In this document: positions 33,688 to 42,195 of the stretch, piece by piece | Layout of the letters: every line of letters starts with the position of its first letter | Position numbering within the stretch: the stretch's first letter is position 1 | Position numbers and translations under genes: made by a program | Assembly: GCF_018129965.1 (NCBI RefSeq) | Contig: NZ_JAFCKW010000004.1 | Span: forward strand, 124,001-188,000 | Direction: 5' to 3' | Length of the DNA stretch: 64,000 bases | From: Bradyrhizobium diazoefficiens | Lineage (GTDB): Bacteria > Pseudomonadota > Alphaproteobacteria > Rhizobiales > Xanthobacteraceae | Notes under the pieces: model-generated | Told to the model about the DNA's origin: nothing | What the model saw: only the letters and a program-made list of their open reading frames with translations | Databases searched by the model: none

Positions 33688-34124
33688 TCCCCGGTCCTGA
33701 TGGCCGCGATGATGTCGAGCTCGACCGGGGCGCCGCGCGGAAGTTCGGCGACCCCCACCGACGTGCGGGCGTGGCGCCCCTTCTCGCCGAGATGCGCCAC
33801 GAAGACCTCGGAGGCGCCGTTCATGACCTGCGACTGCTGCACGAATCCGGGCGCAGAGGCGACGTAACCGGTGATGCGGAGAATCTGCGCGACCCGGTCG
33901 AGGCTACCTACCGCGTCCGCAAGCGCGGCGAGGCACAGTTCGGCGCAAACGGCGGCGGCGCGCTGCGCGGTCGCAAGATCGACCTCGGCGCCCACCTTGC
34001 CCTTGAAGAGGAGTTCATCGCCGCGCCGCGGCAATTGTCCGCTGACATAGGCGATGCCGCCGTGAACGATGACAGGCACATAGTCGCCGCCCGGCGCATT
34101 GGTCTTTGGAAGATTGGCGTTCAT
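33684..34124 (-). CDS. RidA-family enamine/imine deaminase
   Basis: 146 aa from the ATG at 34124 (MNANLPKTNAPGG). RidA/YjgF features: YVPVIVHGGIAYVSGQLPRR, a central helix rich in Ala/Cys, VAQILRITGYVAS, FVAHLGEKGRHARTSVGVAELPRGAPVELDIIA. The Arg in HARTSVG is the substrate-carboxylate ligand of the family. RidA hydrolyses reactive enamines released by PLP enzymes, and the next gene (4-nt overlap) encodes such an enzyme. The longer open frame upstream crosses a repeat region and is not used. Confidence 0.9.
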   Translation of the reverse strand: MNANLPKTNAPGGDYVPVIVHGGIAYVSGQLPRRGDELLFKGKVGAEVDLATAQRAAAVCAELCLAALADAVGSLDRVAQILRITGYVASAPGFVQQSQVMNGASEVFVAHLGEKGRHARTSVGVAELPRGAPVELDIIAAIRTGE

Positions 34125-34184
34125 CGTCGTCCTCGTTGGCTGTCGGCGGTGCATGCGGATGATACGGCGAGCGAGACCAGCGTC

Positions 34185-34280
34185 ACAATCCCGTGGCGGT
34201 CGTACGAGGGTGATCGCATATCGACAATCCCGTGGCGGAGACAGCCCTCTCCCCGACCCTCCCCCGCGCGCGGGGGAGGG
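34185..34280. repeat. Intergenic direct repeat plus 24-bp GC palindrome
   Basis: ACAATCCCGTGGCGG occurs twice, at 34185-34199 and 34224-34238, 39 bp apart. A perfect 24-bp palindrome made of CCCTCCCCCGCG and CGCGGGGGAGGG follows at 34257-34280. It separates the permease gene from ridA. The GC palindrome is of a type common between rhizobial genes and may terminate or stabilise transcripts. Confidence 0.6.
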
Positions 34281-34333
34281 AGCTCGCTTCCGATGCTTTG
34301 CAGCTTGCACGCCATATGTGAAGGCACTGGACG

Positions 34334-34993
34334 TCATGCGGTGGCCATGCGGCGCGACAGCCGCTTCACCAGGCGAGAGGCCGCATGGCAGATCGCGAAA
34401 TAGACCAAAGCCGCGAACAGATAGAATTCGACCAGGCGCGCCTCCCGGTTGGCGACGATGCCGACCGACGTCATGAAGTCGTGAAGACCGATGACATAGA
34501 CCAGCGAACTATCCTGGAACAGCGCGATGCTCTGGGTGAGCAGGACCGGCGCCATGCGGCGCAGCGCCTGCGGCAGGATCACGTAGCGGTAGGCCTGCAT
34601 CCGACTCATGCCGACCGCCAGCGCCGCCGCCATCTGTCCGCCCGATATGCCGCCGATGCCGGCGCGCATGATCTCGGAATAATAGGCGGCCTCGAACAGC
34701 GTGAAGGCGATCAGCGCCGAGGTGAACGCCCCGACCGGCCGCCCGATGAACAACGGCACCAGGAGATAGAACCAGAAGATCACCATGATCAGCGGGATCG
34801 AACGCAACCCGTTGACATAGCCGGCCGCGAGCACGGCGACGGGCCGCGGCGCCGAGAGGCGCACCACCGCGATCATCGTTCCGAGCGCGATGCCGCCGGC
34901 CATCGCGAGCGCCACCAGCACGAAGCTCGTCTGCAATCCCTGCCAGAGGAAGGGCAAGGCATGGACCAGCGCGCTCCATTCGAGCTGTCGCAT
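34334..34993 (-). CDS. Polar amino acid ABC transporter permease (GltK-like)
   Basis: 219-aa inner-membrane permease of the His/Glu/Gln/Arg family with about five membrane spans. The EAA-type loop is AAALAVGMSRMQAYRYVILPQALRRMAPVLL, the ATPase contact. Also visible: GLRSIPLIMVIFWFYLLVP and FEAAYYSEIMRAGI, hallmarks of this family. It follows the second permease by 2 nt. The pair should form a heterodimeric channel for the amino-acid binding protein at 35.7 kb. Confidence 0.92.
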   Translation of the reverse strand: MRQLEWSALVHALPFLWQGLQTSFVLVALAMAGGIALGTMIAVVRLSAPRPVAVLAAGYVNGLRSIPLIMVIFWFYLLVPLFIGRPVGAFTSALIAFTLFEAAYYSEIMRAGIGGISGGQMAAALAVGMSRMQAYRYVILPQALRRMAPVLLTQSIALFQDSSLVYVIGLHDFMTSVGIVANREARLVEFYLFAALVYFAICHAASRLVKRLSRRMATA

Positions 34994-34995
34994 GG

Positions 34996-35712
34996 TCAGC
35001 CCCGCCCCAGCGTGCCGGGGATCGCGACGCGCCGTTCGAGCGCGCGCATCGCGGCGATCACGCCAAGCGTCAGCAGGACATAGATCGCGGTCGCAGCCGT
35101 CAGCGCCTCGATGCCCTGGAACGTGCTGGCCTCGATCTGGCGGCTCTGGCCGGTCAGTTCCAGCACGCCGATGGTCAGGGCGAGCGAGGAATTCTTGATG
35201 ATGTTGAGGGCTTCCGACGTCAACGGCGGCAGCACGTTGCGCGCCGCAAGCGGCAGGAGAATGTAGCGATAGGCCTGCGCAACGGTGAGGCCCATCGCGG
35301 CGGCCGCCATGCGCTGCCCGGTGCCGACCGCTTCGATGCCGGCGCGGACCTGTTCGGCGATGCGCGCGGCGGTGAAGCAGCCGATCCCGGCCACGGAGAA
35401 CCAGTATTCGGGCATCGGCATGTCGCGCTTGATCCAGAGTCCGAACGCGCCCGGCAGCAACTCAGGCAGCACGAAGTACCAGAGGAACAGCTGGAGCAGC
35501 AGCGGGATGTTGCGGAACACATCGACATAGGCCGTCGCGACGAGCCGGGCGGTGCGGCCCGGCAGCGTGCTCAACACGCCGATGGTGCAGCCGATGGCAA
35601 GCGCGATGATCCACGCCGCGCCGGCCACCAGCAGCGTCCATGTCACGCCGTCGAGGAGCCATCCGACATAGGGCTGGGCGACCAGGATGCTCCAGTTCCA
35701 GTGATATTGCAT
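34996..35712 (-). CDS. Polar amino acid ABC transporter permease (GltJ-like)
   Basis: 238-aa permease. The N-terminus starts MQYHWNWSILVAQPY, as in GltJ proteins. It includes YVDVFRNIPLLLQLFLWYFVLPELLP, the EAA loop AAAAMGLTVAQAYRYILLPLAARNVLPPL and IKNSSLALTIGVLELTGQSRQIEASTF. It is separated by 19 nt from the substrate-binding protein gene and by 2 nt from the GltK-like permease. Length and spans are standard. No ATP-binding subunit is encoded in this operon. Confidence 0.93.
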   Translation of the reverse strand: MQYHWNWSILVAQPYVGWLLDGVTWTLLVAGAAWIIALAIGCTIGVLSTLPGRTARLVATAYVDVFRNIPLLLQLFLWYFVLPELLPGAFGLWIKRDMPMPEYWFSVAGIGCFTAARIAEQVRAGIEAVGTGQRMAAAAMGLTVAQAYRYILLPLAARNVLPPLTSEALNIIKNSSLALTIGVLELTGQSRQIEASTFQGIEALTAATAIYVLLTLGVIAAMRALERRVAIPGTLGRG

Positions 35713-35731
35713 CGCGCGGCTGCCCGGACGT

Positions 35732-36622
35732 TCAGCGCGGCAGGGCCTGGACGCGGAAGGCGGCGAGCAGCTCGGGCTCGATCTTCAGGCCGAGCGGGTC
35801 GAACCATCTGGCATAGATCTTCTCGGCCTCGCCCGAGCGGAACGCATCGGCGAAGGCGCTCCGCACCAGCAGCGAGAAATCCTGATCGCCCCGCTGCATC
35901 ATCGCGCTGTAGGGATCGTAGGTGAGCAGGCGGCCGACCACCGCGAGCGAGCCCGCCGGCTTCGCCTTGGTCGCGGCATAGACCTTGATCTGCACGCCGT
36001 CGGCGACGAAGGCGTCGACACGGTCGTTCTCGACCAGCAGCGCGCCTTCGGGCAGGTCCTTCACATAGACGAGCTGGACGCCGAGCGCCTTCTCCTCATT
36101 GAGCTTGCGGATCGCGGCCTCGTTCGAGGAGCCCTGCAGCGCGGCCACGCGCCGGCCCTTGAGGTCCTCGATCTCTCTGGTGGCGGATGCGGCCTTGACC
36201 AGCAGCTGCGTGCCGGTGACGTAGAAGATCGGCGAGAACTCGACCTGTTCCTGGCGCGTCAGGAAATTCGAGGTGGTGCCGCATTCCAGATCGATGGTGC
36301 CGTTGGTGACCAGCGGGATCCGGTTGGTGACGTTGATCGGCGTGAAAGTCACCTTCAGATCGGGCTTGCTCAGCCGCTGCTTCACGGCATCGACCACCTT
36401 GAGGCAGAGATCGACCGAATAGCCTTCCACCTTCTGCTCGTCGTTGACGTAGGAGAACGGCACCGAGGCCTCGCGATGGCCGATATTGATCGCGCCCCGC
36501 TCCAGGATGCGCTTGAGGATGGCGCTATTGCGGGGCCCCTGCTCGGCCGAGGCCCCCGCCATCATGCTCGCCATCATCGCGATCGACGCCATCGTGATGG
36601 CGCCGAATTTGCCTGGTCTCAT
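35732..36622 (-). CDS. Glutamate/aspartate-type amino acid ABC transporter substrate-binding protein
   Basis: 296 aa from the ATG at 36622 (MRPGKFGAIT), preceded by a good GAAGGAG site; the open frame 8 codons upstream lacks one. A signal peptide ends near GASAEQ. GltI-like features are GAINIGHREASVPFSYVNDEQKVEGYSVDLC, ITPxNRIPLVTNGTIDLECGTTSNF and RRVAALQGSSNEAAIRKLN. It is the first gene of the uptake operon and is divergent from a LysR regulator. The ligand is probably an acidic or related amino acid. Confidence 0.92.
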   Translation of the reverse strand: MRPGKFGAITMASIAMMASMMAGASAEQGPRNSAILKRILERGAINIGHREASVPFSYVNDEQKVEGYSVDLCLKVVDAVKQRLSKPDLKVTFTPINVTNRIPLVTNGTIDLECGTTSNFLTRQEQVEFSPIFYVTGTQLLVKAASATREIEDLKGRRVAALQGSSNEAAIRKLNEEKALGVQLVYVKDLPEGALLVENDRVDAFVADGVQIKVYAATKAKPAGSLAVVGRLLTYDPYSAMMQRGDQDFSLLVRSAFADAFRSGEAEKIYARWFDPLGLKIEPELLAAFRVQALPR

Positions 36623-36717
36623 CGCGTGCTCCTTCCAGCCGGTCATCCCGGCAACACGCTACGTCGCAGCCAGCGGACATTTCCAATGCGAATGCGCGCG
36701 GAGTTGATGCGGATTTT

Positions 36718-36751
36718 GCATCGGGCGAGCGGCCAAAACCGGCTACGATGC
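36718..36751. promoter_or_regulatory. Inverted repeat in the LysR/SBP divergent region
   Basis: GCATCG (36718-36723) and CGATGC (36746-36751) form an interrupted palindrome with 22 bp between arms, 30-63 nt upstream of the LysR start. LysR regulators often bind interrupted palindromes in such divergent regions. It is short, so chance is possible. Confidence 0.3.
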
Positions 36752-36780
36752 GCCACGACAGATTGCAGGAAGGCACACTC

Positions 36781-37755
36781 ATGCTCGATATCAGCTGGCT
36801 CGAGGATCTCGCCGCGGTTGCGGACACCAGGAACCTGACGCGCGCCGCCGAGCTGCGGAATGTTAGTCAATCCGGGCTGAGCCGCCGGCTGCAGTCGCTC
36901 GAAAACTGGACGGGCGCCGCCCTGCTCGATCGCCGCAAATCGCCGATCGAGCTGACCGATGCCGGGACGCAGTTGCTGGCCACGGCGAACGACGTGATCG
37001 GACGGCTCAATGCCACGCGGCGCGCCCTGAGAGAGGACCAGGACCAGGCGACGCGGAGCGTGCGCTTCGCCGCGCCGCATCTGTTGTCCGTGACATTCTT
37101 TCCGAAATGGTTGCCGCAGATCCAGGCGACGATCGGATCGACGCGGCTGACGATCTTGTCCGACAACCTTCCGGGATGCTGCGACGCCTTCGACGACGGC
37201 GCCGTCGATTTCGTCGTCTGCTATATGGACGAGGCCAGCCGGCTGAGTTCGTCCGCCGGAAAGACGCTGTCGATCTCGCGGTGCCAGTGGCTGACCATCG
37301 GCCGGGAGAAGCTCGTGCCGCTGTCGGCCATCGACGGCGACAAGCAGCCGCTCCATGACCTCGCGCCGGAGCCGCGCCGGTCGGTGTCCTATCTCGGCTA
37401 CAGCAGCGAATGCTCCCTCGGCTGGGCCGTCGACCAGAAGCTCGCGGATGCGACCGGCCTGCCCCAGCTCAATCGCATCTACGAGAACTCGCTGGCCGAC
37501 GGACTGCGATCGATGGCCCTCTCCGGGCTCGGCGTCGCCTGGCTGCCGCTGACCACGACCCATCAGGACATCCTGCGCGGCCGCCTCGTTCGCACCGGCG
37601 CGCCGGAGCTGGATGTCGATCTCGACATCCGGATCTACCGGCCGCAGCGCCGGCTCAGCCGGCGCGCGGAAGACCTCTGGTCACATTTGATGGCGTCGCG
37701 CTCGGTGGTCGAACTGCCGGAGCTTGCGTCGGCGGTTCAGCGGGAGCGGGCCTAA
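36781..37755 (+). CDS. LysR-family transcriptional regulator
   Basis: 324 aa from the ATG at 36781 (MLDISWLEDL), with AGGAAGG upstream; an ATG at 36748 would add 11 residues. The N-terminal HTH reads WLEDLAAVADTRNLTRAAELRNVSQSGLSRRLQSLENWTGAALLDRR, followed by PIELTDAGTQLL. The effector domain follows from about residue 90. Divergent orientation to the amino-acid uptake/RidA/PLP operon marks it as the likely activator of that operon, with its substrate or product as coinducer. Confidence 0.93.
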   Translation: MLDISWLEDLAAVADTRNLTRAAELRNVSQSGLSRRLQSLENWTGAALLDRRKSPIELTDAGTQLLATANDVIGRLNATRRALREDQDQATRSVRFAAPHLLSVTFFPKWLPQIQATIGSTRLTILSDNLPGCCDAFDDGAVDFVVCYMDEASRLSSSAGKTLSISRCQWLTIGREKLVPLSAIDGDKQPLHDLAPEPRRSVSYLGYSSECSLGWAVDQKLADATGLPQLNRIYENSLADGLRSMALSGLGVAWLPLTTTHQDILRGRLVRTGAPELDVDLDIRIYRPQRRLSRRAEDLWSHLMASRSVVELPELASAVQRERA

Positions 37756-37843
37756 CTCCCGGCCCTCGGGGGTGAAAGAACCGAGTGCATTTCACTGCAG
37801 GAGGATCCATACCAGCGCCAGTTGCCCGCGGCAGGAGACTTCC

Positions 37844-37972
37844 ATGACCAGTGAAAAAGGCCCGAACATCAAGAAGAAGCAGAAATGCAAGAACTGCGAA
37901 GGCAAGGGCCTGTTGAAGAAGGGCGACAAGGTCGTGAAGTGCCAGCGCTGCAAGGGCACGGGGGTGCGGTGA
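37844..37972 (+). CDS. 42-aa DnaJ-zinc-finger-like protein
   Basis: Starts at an ATG preceded by GCAGGAGACTTCC. After a Lys-rich N-terminus it contains two CxxCxGxG units, CKNCEGKG and CQRCKGTG, 20 residues apart. This is the arrangement of half a DnaJ cysteine-rich zinc finger, forming one zinc site. No J-domain is present. Similar tiny CxxCxGxG proteins occur in bacteria without known function; an RNA- or protein-binding role is possible. It stands alone between LysR and convergent small genes. Confidence 0.7.
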   Translation: MTSEKGPNIKKKQKCKNCEGKGLLKKGDKVVKCQRCKGTGVR

Positions 37973-38037
37973 GGCTGTCGAAGAACCACTGGCTTTGATC
38001 AAGCCGCCTGCGCGCGCGGCGCATTGCGCACGATCGA

Positions 38038-38310
38038 TCACAGCAGCGTCGCGAGTTCGTAAAGCAGGACGCCTCCGCCGAGACAGCGCCGCCACGGGTT
38101 CACGCCGCGAAAGATCTCGTCGAGGGACCAGACGACGAGGCCGCCCTTGAATGCGATGTCCAGCGCGACGCCGGCGGTGCCCGGCGGATGCCAGGCCCAG
38201 CGCACCACACCGGCCGCGATGACGATCCAGAGCACCATATTCGGCGCCTGGGCGATGGTGATGTCACCCGTGTCGCGGTTTCGAAAGAACCATTGCATGA
38301 AGCTCGACAT
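38038..38310 (-). CDS. Small conserved-type membrane protein
   Basis: 90 aa from the ATG at 38310 (MSSFMQWFFRNRDTGDITIAQ). Two or three hydrophobic segments (MVLWIVIAAGVVRWAW, GVALDIAFKGGLVVWSL, LGGGVLLYELATLL) predict an inner-membrane protein. The LDEIFRGVNPWRR motif between segments is conserved-looking. Reading starts at this Met because the upstream frame is Arg/His-rich and non-coding in character. Function unknown. Confidence 0.7.
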   Translation of the reverse strand: MSSFMQWFFRNRDTGDITIAQAPNMVLWIVIAAGVVRWAWHPPGTAGVALDIAFKGGLVVWSLDEIFRGVNPWRRCLGGGVLLYELATLL

Positions 38311-38397
38311 GATCGGGCCGCTGCTCCTTCCGGCGTTGCACTCCGCAACATGCGTTCGAGACCCACGAAGCGCGCGCGAACGCATCCGAGGCGGATG

Positions 38398-38970
38398 TCA
38401 GTGCTTGTCCCGAGCCTGTGCCAGCGCCGACCTGGCCGCCTCGATCCGATCGAGAAACTTAGCCGCCCAGATCTCGCTGGTGGACACCTTCGATCGATAG
38501 CGTCTCGAGAACGCCCTGAAGGATATGTCGTGGTTGCGGGCGAAGCGGTGAATCAGGGCGATTTCGTCCTCGTAGCGCTTTTGCTTCCGGTAGATCGAGG
38601 CGGCTTCCCAATAATACCAGGGGACCAATTGACGCCCCCCGCCCCTCGGTCCGCTCTTCTCCTCGTCCTTGATTTCGGACAGGGCAAGCCTCAAGGCTTC
38701 GTCGTACTCGCCACGCCGCTTCAGTTGATTGACGAGTTCGGCGGCGTTCGACGTCTTGAGCCTGGCCTCGGCGGACGATGATGGCGGCGCTTCGGCCGAT
38801 GGCGCAGGCGCTGGGGTTGCCGGTGACGACGGACCCTGCTTGCCGTAACGCCACGAACTCCAGATCTCCTCGACGACGGCCGTCTGCGAACGAACCTGCG
38901 TGTCAGTTCTCTCGAAGGGCAGCGTCGACTCTCGCCTGGTCTTCAACTGGTCAAGAAACGCTTTGAACAT
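38398..38970 (-). CDS. Hypothetical protein with TPR-like helical region
   Basis: 190 aa from the ATG at 38970 (MFKAFLDQLKTRRES); a start at 38997 would add nine hydrophobic residues. A Pro/Ala/Ser linker at about 55-75 separates a short N-terminal part from a helical C-terminal part (AAELVNQLKRRGEYDEALRLALSEIKDEE, YYWEAASIYRKQKRYEDEIALIHRFARNH) that resembles two TPR-like helix pairs. No signal peptide in the shorter form. Function unknown. Confidence 0.6.
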   Translation of the reverse strand: MFKAFLDQLKTRRESTLPFERTDTQVRSQTAVVEEIWSSWRYGKQGPSSPATPAPAPSAEAPPSSSAEARLKTSNAAELVNQLKRRGEYDEALRLALSEIKDEEKSGPRGGGRQLVPWYYWEAASIYRKQKRYEDEIALIHRFARNHDISFRAFSRRYRSKVSTSEIWAAKFLDRIEAARSALAQARDKH

Positions 38971-39456
38971 GACAATGCAACATACTGAAATCGTCATTCA
39001 ATGGCAGGCATTATGACAAGGAGCGCGGCTCATTGCTACTGCATCGGTCGACGACCCGCGCTCAAAAAATGGATATCACGCCTCGATTTCATGTATGGAG
39101 GATGGATGCGTTCCGGTCGCGCCGCGCGTGTTGGAACGTCGGACATGACCGATCGATTTCCGCGACGTGTTGCGCAAGGCATTGGCACGGCTGCAGTCGC
39201 AGCGCTCCTGACCGGCTCGACATCGATCTTCCGGCAGCGACACGAAGCATTGATGTTGTCTGACAGGCACGTTGTCTGACGCTCAACATCCGATGGGCGC
39301 AATATCTGATGGGCCGCATCGATTGCTCATGGCATTCGCTGGCCGGCGTTCCGGTTGACCTCGTCGCAACCTCCCCTCGCGCTTCGAGCAGAAGCGCCGG
39401 ACAGCGCGTCGTCTGACGCGTGCTCCCAGCGGCCAAGCACCCGCGCGACGTGATCT
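38971..39456. other. Intergenic region, about 486 bp, no convincing gene
   Basis: Open frames exist on both strands, but none has a good ribosome site, domain or consistent codon use. The decamer GTTGTCTGAC occurs twice near 39254-39279 and a related CGTCTGAC again near 39410. This may be decayed coding sequence or a promoter region. Confidence 0.4.
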
Positions 39457-39729
39457 TCAGCAGCCGGAATATCGCGGGTCCGGTCCCTGGTGCAGTTCCT
39501 TGAGATAAGCGCAGGCGAATTCCGTCAACTGATGCGGATCCCGTTGTCCGGCCGACATCAACGTGTCGACGTACTGGCTGATCTTGTCGCGGGAGACAGC
39601 CAGCTGGACCGCATCGATCTCATGAACGTGTTCGTAAGCCCGGAAAGCCCGCTCCACGATGTCATTCATCGAACCCGCCACGCTGTACTGCGATGGCTGC
39701 ATTGCAACATCTGCAATTTTACACGTCAA
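39457..39729 (-). CDS. Hypothetical protein, 90 aa
   Basis: Soluble, mostly helical protein with no signal or membrane segment. The core is MNDIVERAFRAYEHVHEIDA followed by VQLAVSRDKISQYVDTLMSAGQRD; this Met at residue 21 is a possible alternative start. A C-terminal QLTEFACAYLKELHQGPDPRYSGC segment looks coding in composition. No family recognised. It is followed by a gap and then by another hypothetical gene on the same strand. Confidence 0.55.
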   Translation of the reverse strand: MTCKIADVAMQPSQYSVAGSMNDIVERAFRAYEHVHEIDAVQLAVSRDKISQYVDTLMSAGQRDPHQLTEFACAYLKELHQGPDPRYSGC

Positions 39730-39796
39730 GGGACCTGTCCGGGGTATCCCAAGACAAGCATCGGCATCAAAATACCGGCCCGGATCGCAGGTGTGG

Positions 39797-40720
39797 TCAG
39801 GCTTTCAGGTTCTGGGCCTGAATTCTGTCCAGCCAGTCGGCGAGGTTCTGGCCGTCCTCCGCATCCGCCAGGACGACCCGTGACCGCGGCTGTCCGGCCA
39901 CCACGGGTGCGATGTCGGGATCGTCGCTGTTGGGCCCCACGTCATCATCCGCCAGGCCGGGAACATCGCGTGTCGCATGCGTTGGCGACACAAATTTCGG
40001 TGCGGACCTCAGGCTGCCGTCCGATGAGCGCGGTTGGATGGTGCCTGCATCCTCGAACGGCGATCCCGCAAAGGCGTGCTCCCGCAGCTTGCCGGACGGC
40101 AGATAGAAAAGCTCGCCGTTGAACTCGGCCTCCGGGAAAACCATCGCGACCTTCCGGCCGGAGTCCTTCCTGGCCTTCGCGGCGACCATCTTGAAGATGA
40201 TCGGAAAGTAGGCCTTTTCCTCGAACGCCAGATAGGCGCTCGCCAGTTGGTCGACGTATTTCTTGCCCAAGGCGGCCAGCGCCGCCACGGCGCGCAGAAG
40301 ATCCGGATCCGCTCTCACGGCGGAGTGCCATTTTTCGAGATCGTATGCGGGACTGTCGGCTTCAGCCCGCCGTCGGGGCGCGCGGCCTTCAGAGGGGCCG
40401 GCCGGGAGTTCCGGATGCTCCGGGCCAGGTGCTACGACAGCGACGGCAGCAACCGGCGCTTGATCCGTTTCCTGCGTTTCGGGCGGGCTGGCGAGAACAG
40501 GAACGTCCGGCTTTTGGTCTTGGTCTTGACCGTGGGCTTGTTCAACCGGAACGGCGGGAGGCGCCAGCGTGGCGCGCTTATCCCGCTCCTCCGCGATGAG
40601 GAAGCAGATCAAACCGAGGCCCATCGCCACGAAGCCGATCGCTGCCATGGCAACGGTCAGGCAAAGCAGCAAGCCGCAAACGAGCAGAAACGCACCGCCG
40701 ATACGCATCCACAACACCAC
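39797..40720 (-). CDS. Hypothetical membrane-anchored protein
   Basis: 307 aa. Two N-terminal membrane segments (residues about 3-24 and 26-43: GGAFLLVCGLLLCLTVAMAA and IGFVAMGLGLICFLIA) are followed by a Pro/Ala/Glu-rich linker. A globular region starts near 130 (YDLEKWHSAVRADPDLLRAV, YVDQLASAYLAFEEKAYFPIIFKMV) and an acidic, probably disordered tail follows. No known domain seen. It lies 105 nt downstream of the BA14K-like gene on the same strand. Confidence 0.65.
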   Translation of the reverse strand: MVLWMRIGGAFLLVCGLLLCLTVAMAAIGFVAMGLGLICFLIAEERDKRATLAPPAVPVEQAHGQDQDQKPDVPVLASPPETQETDQAPVAAVAVVAPGPEHPELPAGPSEGRAPRRRAEADSPAYDLEKWHSAVRADPDLLRAVAALAALGKKYVDQLASAYLAFEEKAYFPIIFKMVAAKARKDSGRKVAMVFPEAEFNGELFYLPSGKLREHAFAGSPFEDAGTIQPRSSDGSLRSAPKFVSPTHATRDVPGLADDDVGPNSDDPDIAPVVAGQPRSRVVLADAEDGQNLADWLDRIQAQNLKA

Positions 40721-40825
40721 ACCAGGGACGGACGCGGACCATCTTCGATCGCAGGCCCAGGAACAAGCTAAAATATCGCACCGAGCGGCCGCCCCCGGGG
40801 TCGAATCCTCGCATCGGGCGAACGG

Positions 40826-41560
40826 CTACTGTTTGCAAGAGCGGGAGAGCCCCTCACCGTCGCGGTAGGTTGAGGTTTGCGGATTGAACGTCCGGAAGTT
40901 CCTGCAGCCCGGAGGCCCGTTTTTCCGTTTGTCAGCGAGTTTCGTTGTGGCGGTCACAGGGGCGGTCTGGGGCGCAGCCGCCGGCGGGCGTGCCACCTGA
41001 TGCTTGCCGAGGAGATTGTCTTTCCCGCCGGCCGGTGCCGGATCTTTCTTGTCCGCGGTACCGGATGTTCGGCTGACGCCTTCGGTCGCGGGGGTCTCGA
41101 CCACGGCCGGATTTTCGACCGGCGGTGCCGAATCTCTCTTTCCCGCATCGGCGGCCTTTCGACTGATGCCTTCAGTCGCGGGGGTCTCGACTTCCGCCGG
41201 GGTCTCCGCCGCGGCCGGTTTGGCTGCAGTGGCCGGCCTGTCGCCCGAAGCCTTGTGCTGCTCGATGAAATTCTTGCAGAGAAACGGAAACACGACATCG
41301 CCGGATGACGTGACGCCAATCGGCATGCATCCTCCCGGCGGCGGCTCGTCCTCGGCGGAAGGCGCGGCGTCCCTTGCGGAAGGTGTGGTGGCAACGCCGA
41401 CTTGATTGAAAGAACCGGTGATCTGAGCGAACGCGGGCTCCTTGGACGCAAACACCATCAATGCGGCAAAGCCGCCAACCAATACGATGCGAACAATTGA
41501 TACCAAGGAAGCACTCAACAAAAGCGGATACGGACCAGTGAACCCGCCCTTACTAACCAA
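40826..41560 (-). CDS. Secreted protein with BA14K-like C-terminus and internal repeats
   Basis: 244 aa; the start is uncertain because in-frame TTG codons lie closer to the signal segment (LLLSASLVSIVRIVLVGGFAA...FAQ). The mature part holds CMPIGVTSSGDVVFPFLCKNF with two Cys, then a low-complexity Pro/Ala/Lys region in which VETPATEGISRKAADAGKRD and VETPATEGVSRTSGTADKKD are tandem-like repeats. The end, CRNFRTFNPQTSTYRDGEGL and SRSC, matches the BA14K signature (C..RYRSFDPxTGTYxGxDGxRxxC). It is likely periplasmic or envelope-associated. Function unknown. Confidence 0.65.
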   Translation of the reverse strand: MVSKGGFTGPYPLLLSASLVSIVRIVLVGGFAALMVFASKEPAFAQITGSFNQVGVATTPSARDAAPSAEDEPPPGGCMPIGVTSSGDVVFPFLCKNFIEQHKASGDRPATAAKPAAAETPAEVETPATEGISRKAADAGKRDSAPPVENPAVVETPATEGVSRTSGTADKKDPAPAGGKDNLLGKHQVARPPAAAPQTAPVTATTKLADKRKNGPPGCRNFRTFNPQTSTYRDGEGLSRSCKQ

Positions 41561-41691
41561 AATTAACTTTTAGCTCAAATCCTGTTCCATCCCTTGGACC
41601 CACGGAATCCAGGACACCAATGCCCAAATTACAGGCATGACTGGCGCGGTGCTATGTCGCACCGCACCATTTCGATGGGGATCGTCGCAAC

Positions 41692-41988
41692 TCACCCGAC
41701 GGGATCCGACACATCAAATTCGTTCTGTTTTTCAGCAACGCTATGGGACAGCGCGGTGTCGCAGAGCGCACGATCGGCCTTGCCGTACCGGACCCCCTTG
41801 ACCATCCAGTTCGGATCCTCTGGTGAAGCCGGGGACATCACCTGCAGAATCACCCCGACGAAACTCTGGCAGTCGGGAGAACTGGCTCTGACAACCTCGG
41901 CGATCGCCTGCTCGAGATCGGCGCGCGCAATCGGCGTGCGCTCCTTCCTGATTGGGGTTTCGGCTTTCCGCCTCATCTCGCATGGCAC
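41692..41988 (-). CDS. Hypothetical protein, 98 aa
   Basis: Begins with GTG at 41988 or ATG at 41976 (MRRKAETPIRKER), the second having AAGG upstream. Basic N-terminus, then a helix (LEQAIAEVVRASSPDC) and a strand-rich region (FVGVILQVMSP, NWMVKGVRYGKADR). No signal peptide or known domain. Codon use is like flanking genes. Function unknown. Confidence 0.5.
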   Translation of the reverse strand: MPCEMRRKAETPIRKERTPIARADLEQAIAEVVRASSPDCQSFVGVILQVMSPASPEDPNWMVKGVRYGKADRALCDTALSHSVAEKQNEFDVSDPVG

Positions 41989-42195
41989 CTTATTTTGTGA
42001 TCAGGCCGCAGAGTAGATTTTCGAAAAATAGCCAATCCGGATCAGAGACTTGAAGTCAACCAGCCAGCTTCGGCCGGGTCTGATGCCACAAATAGGGAGC
42101 ACAGTTTTTATCAGGGATCGCCACAATTGGAACGTCGGGATGCTCAATTTGTTAACCTTTCTGATGACCAGTGGTTACAGCAAGGAAAATTGGTC

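Noticed and set aside
39001..39279. 92-codon + strand frame near 39 kb
   Set aside because: No ribosome site, mixed composition and no recognisable domain; it overlaps other equally weak frames.
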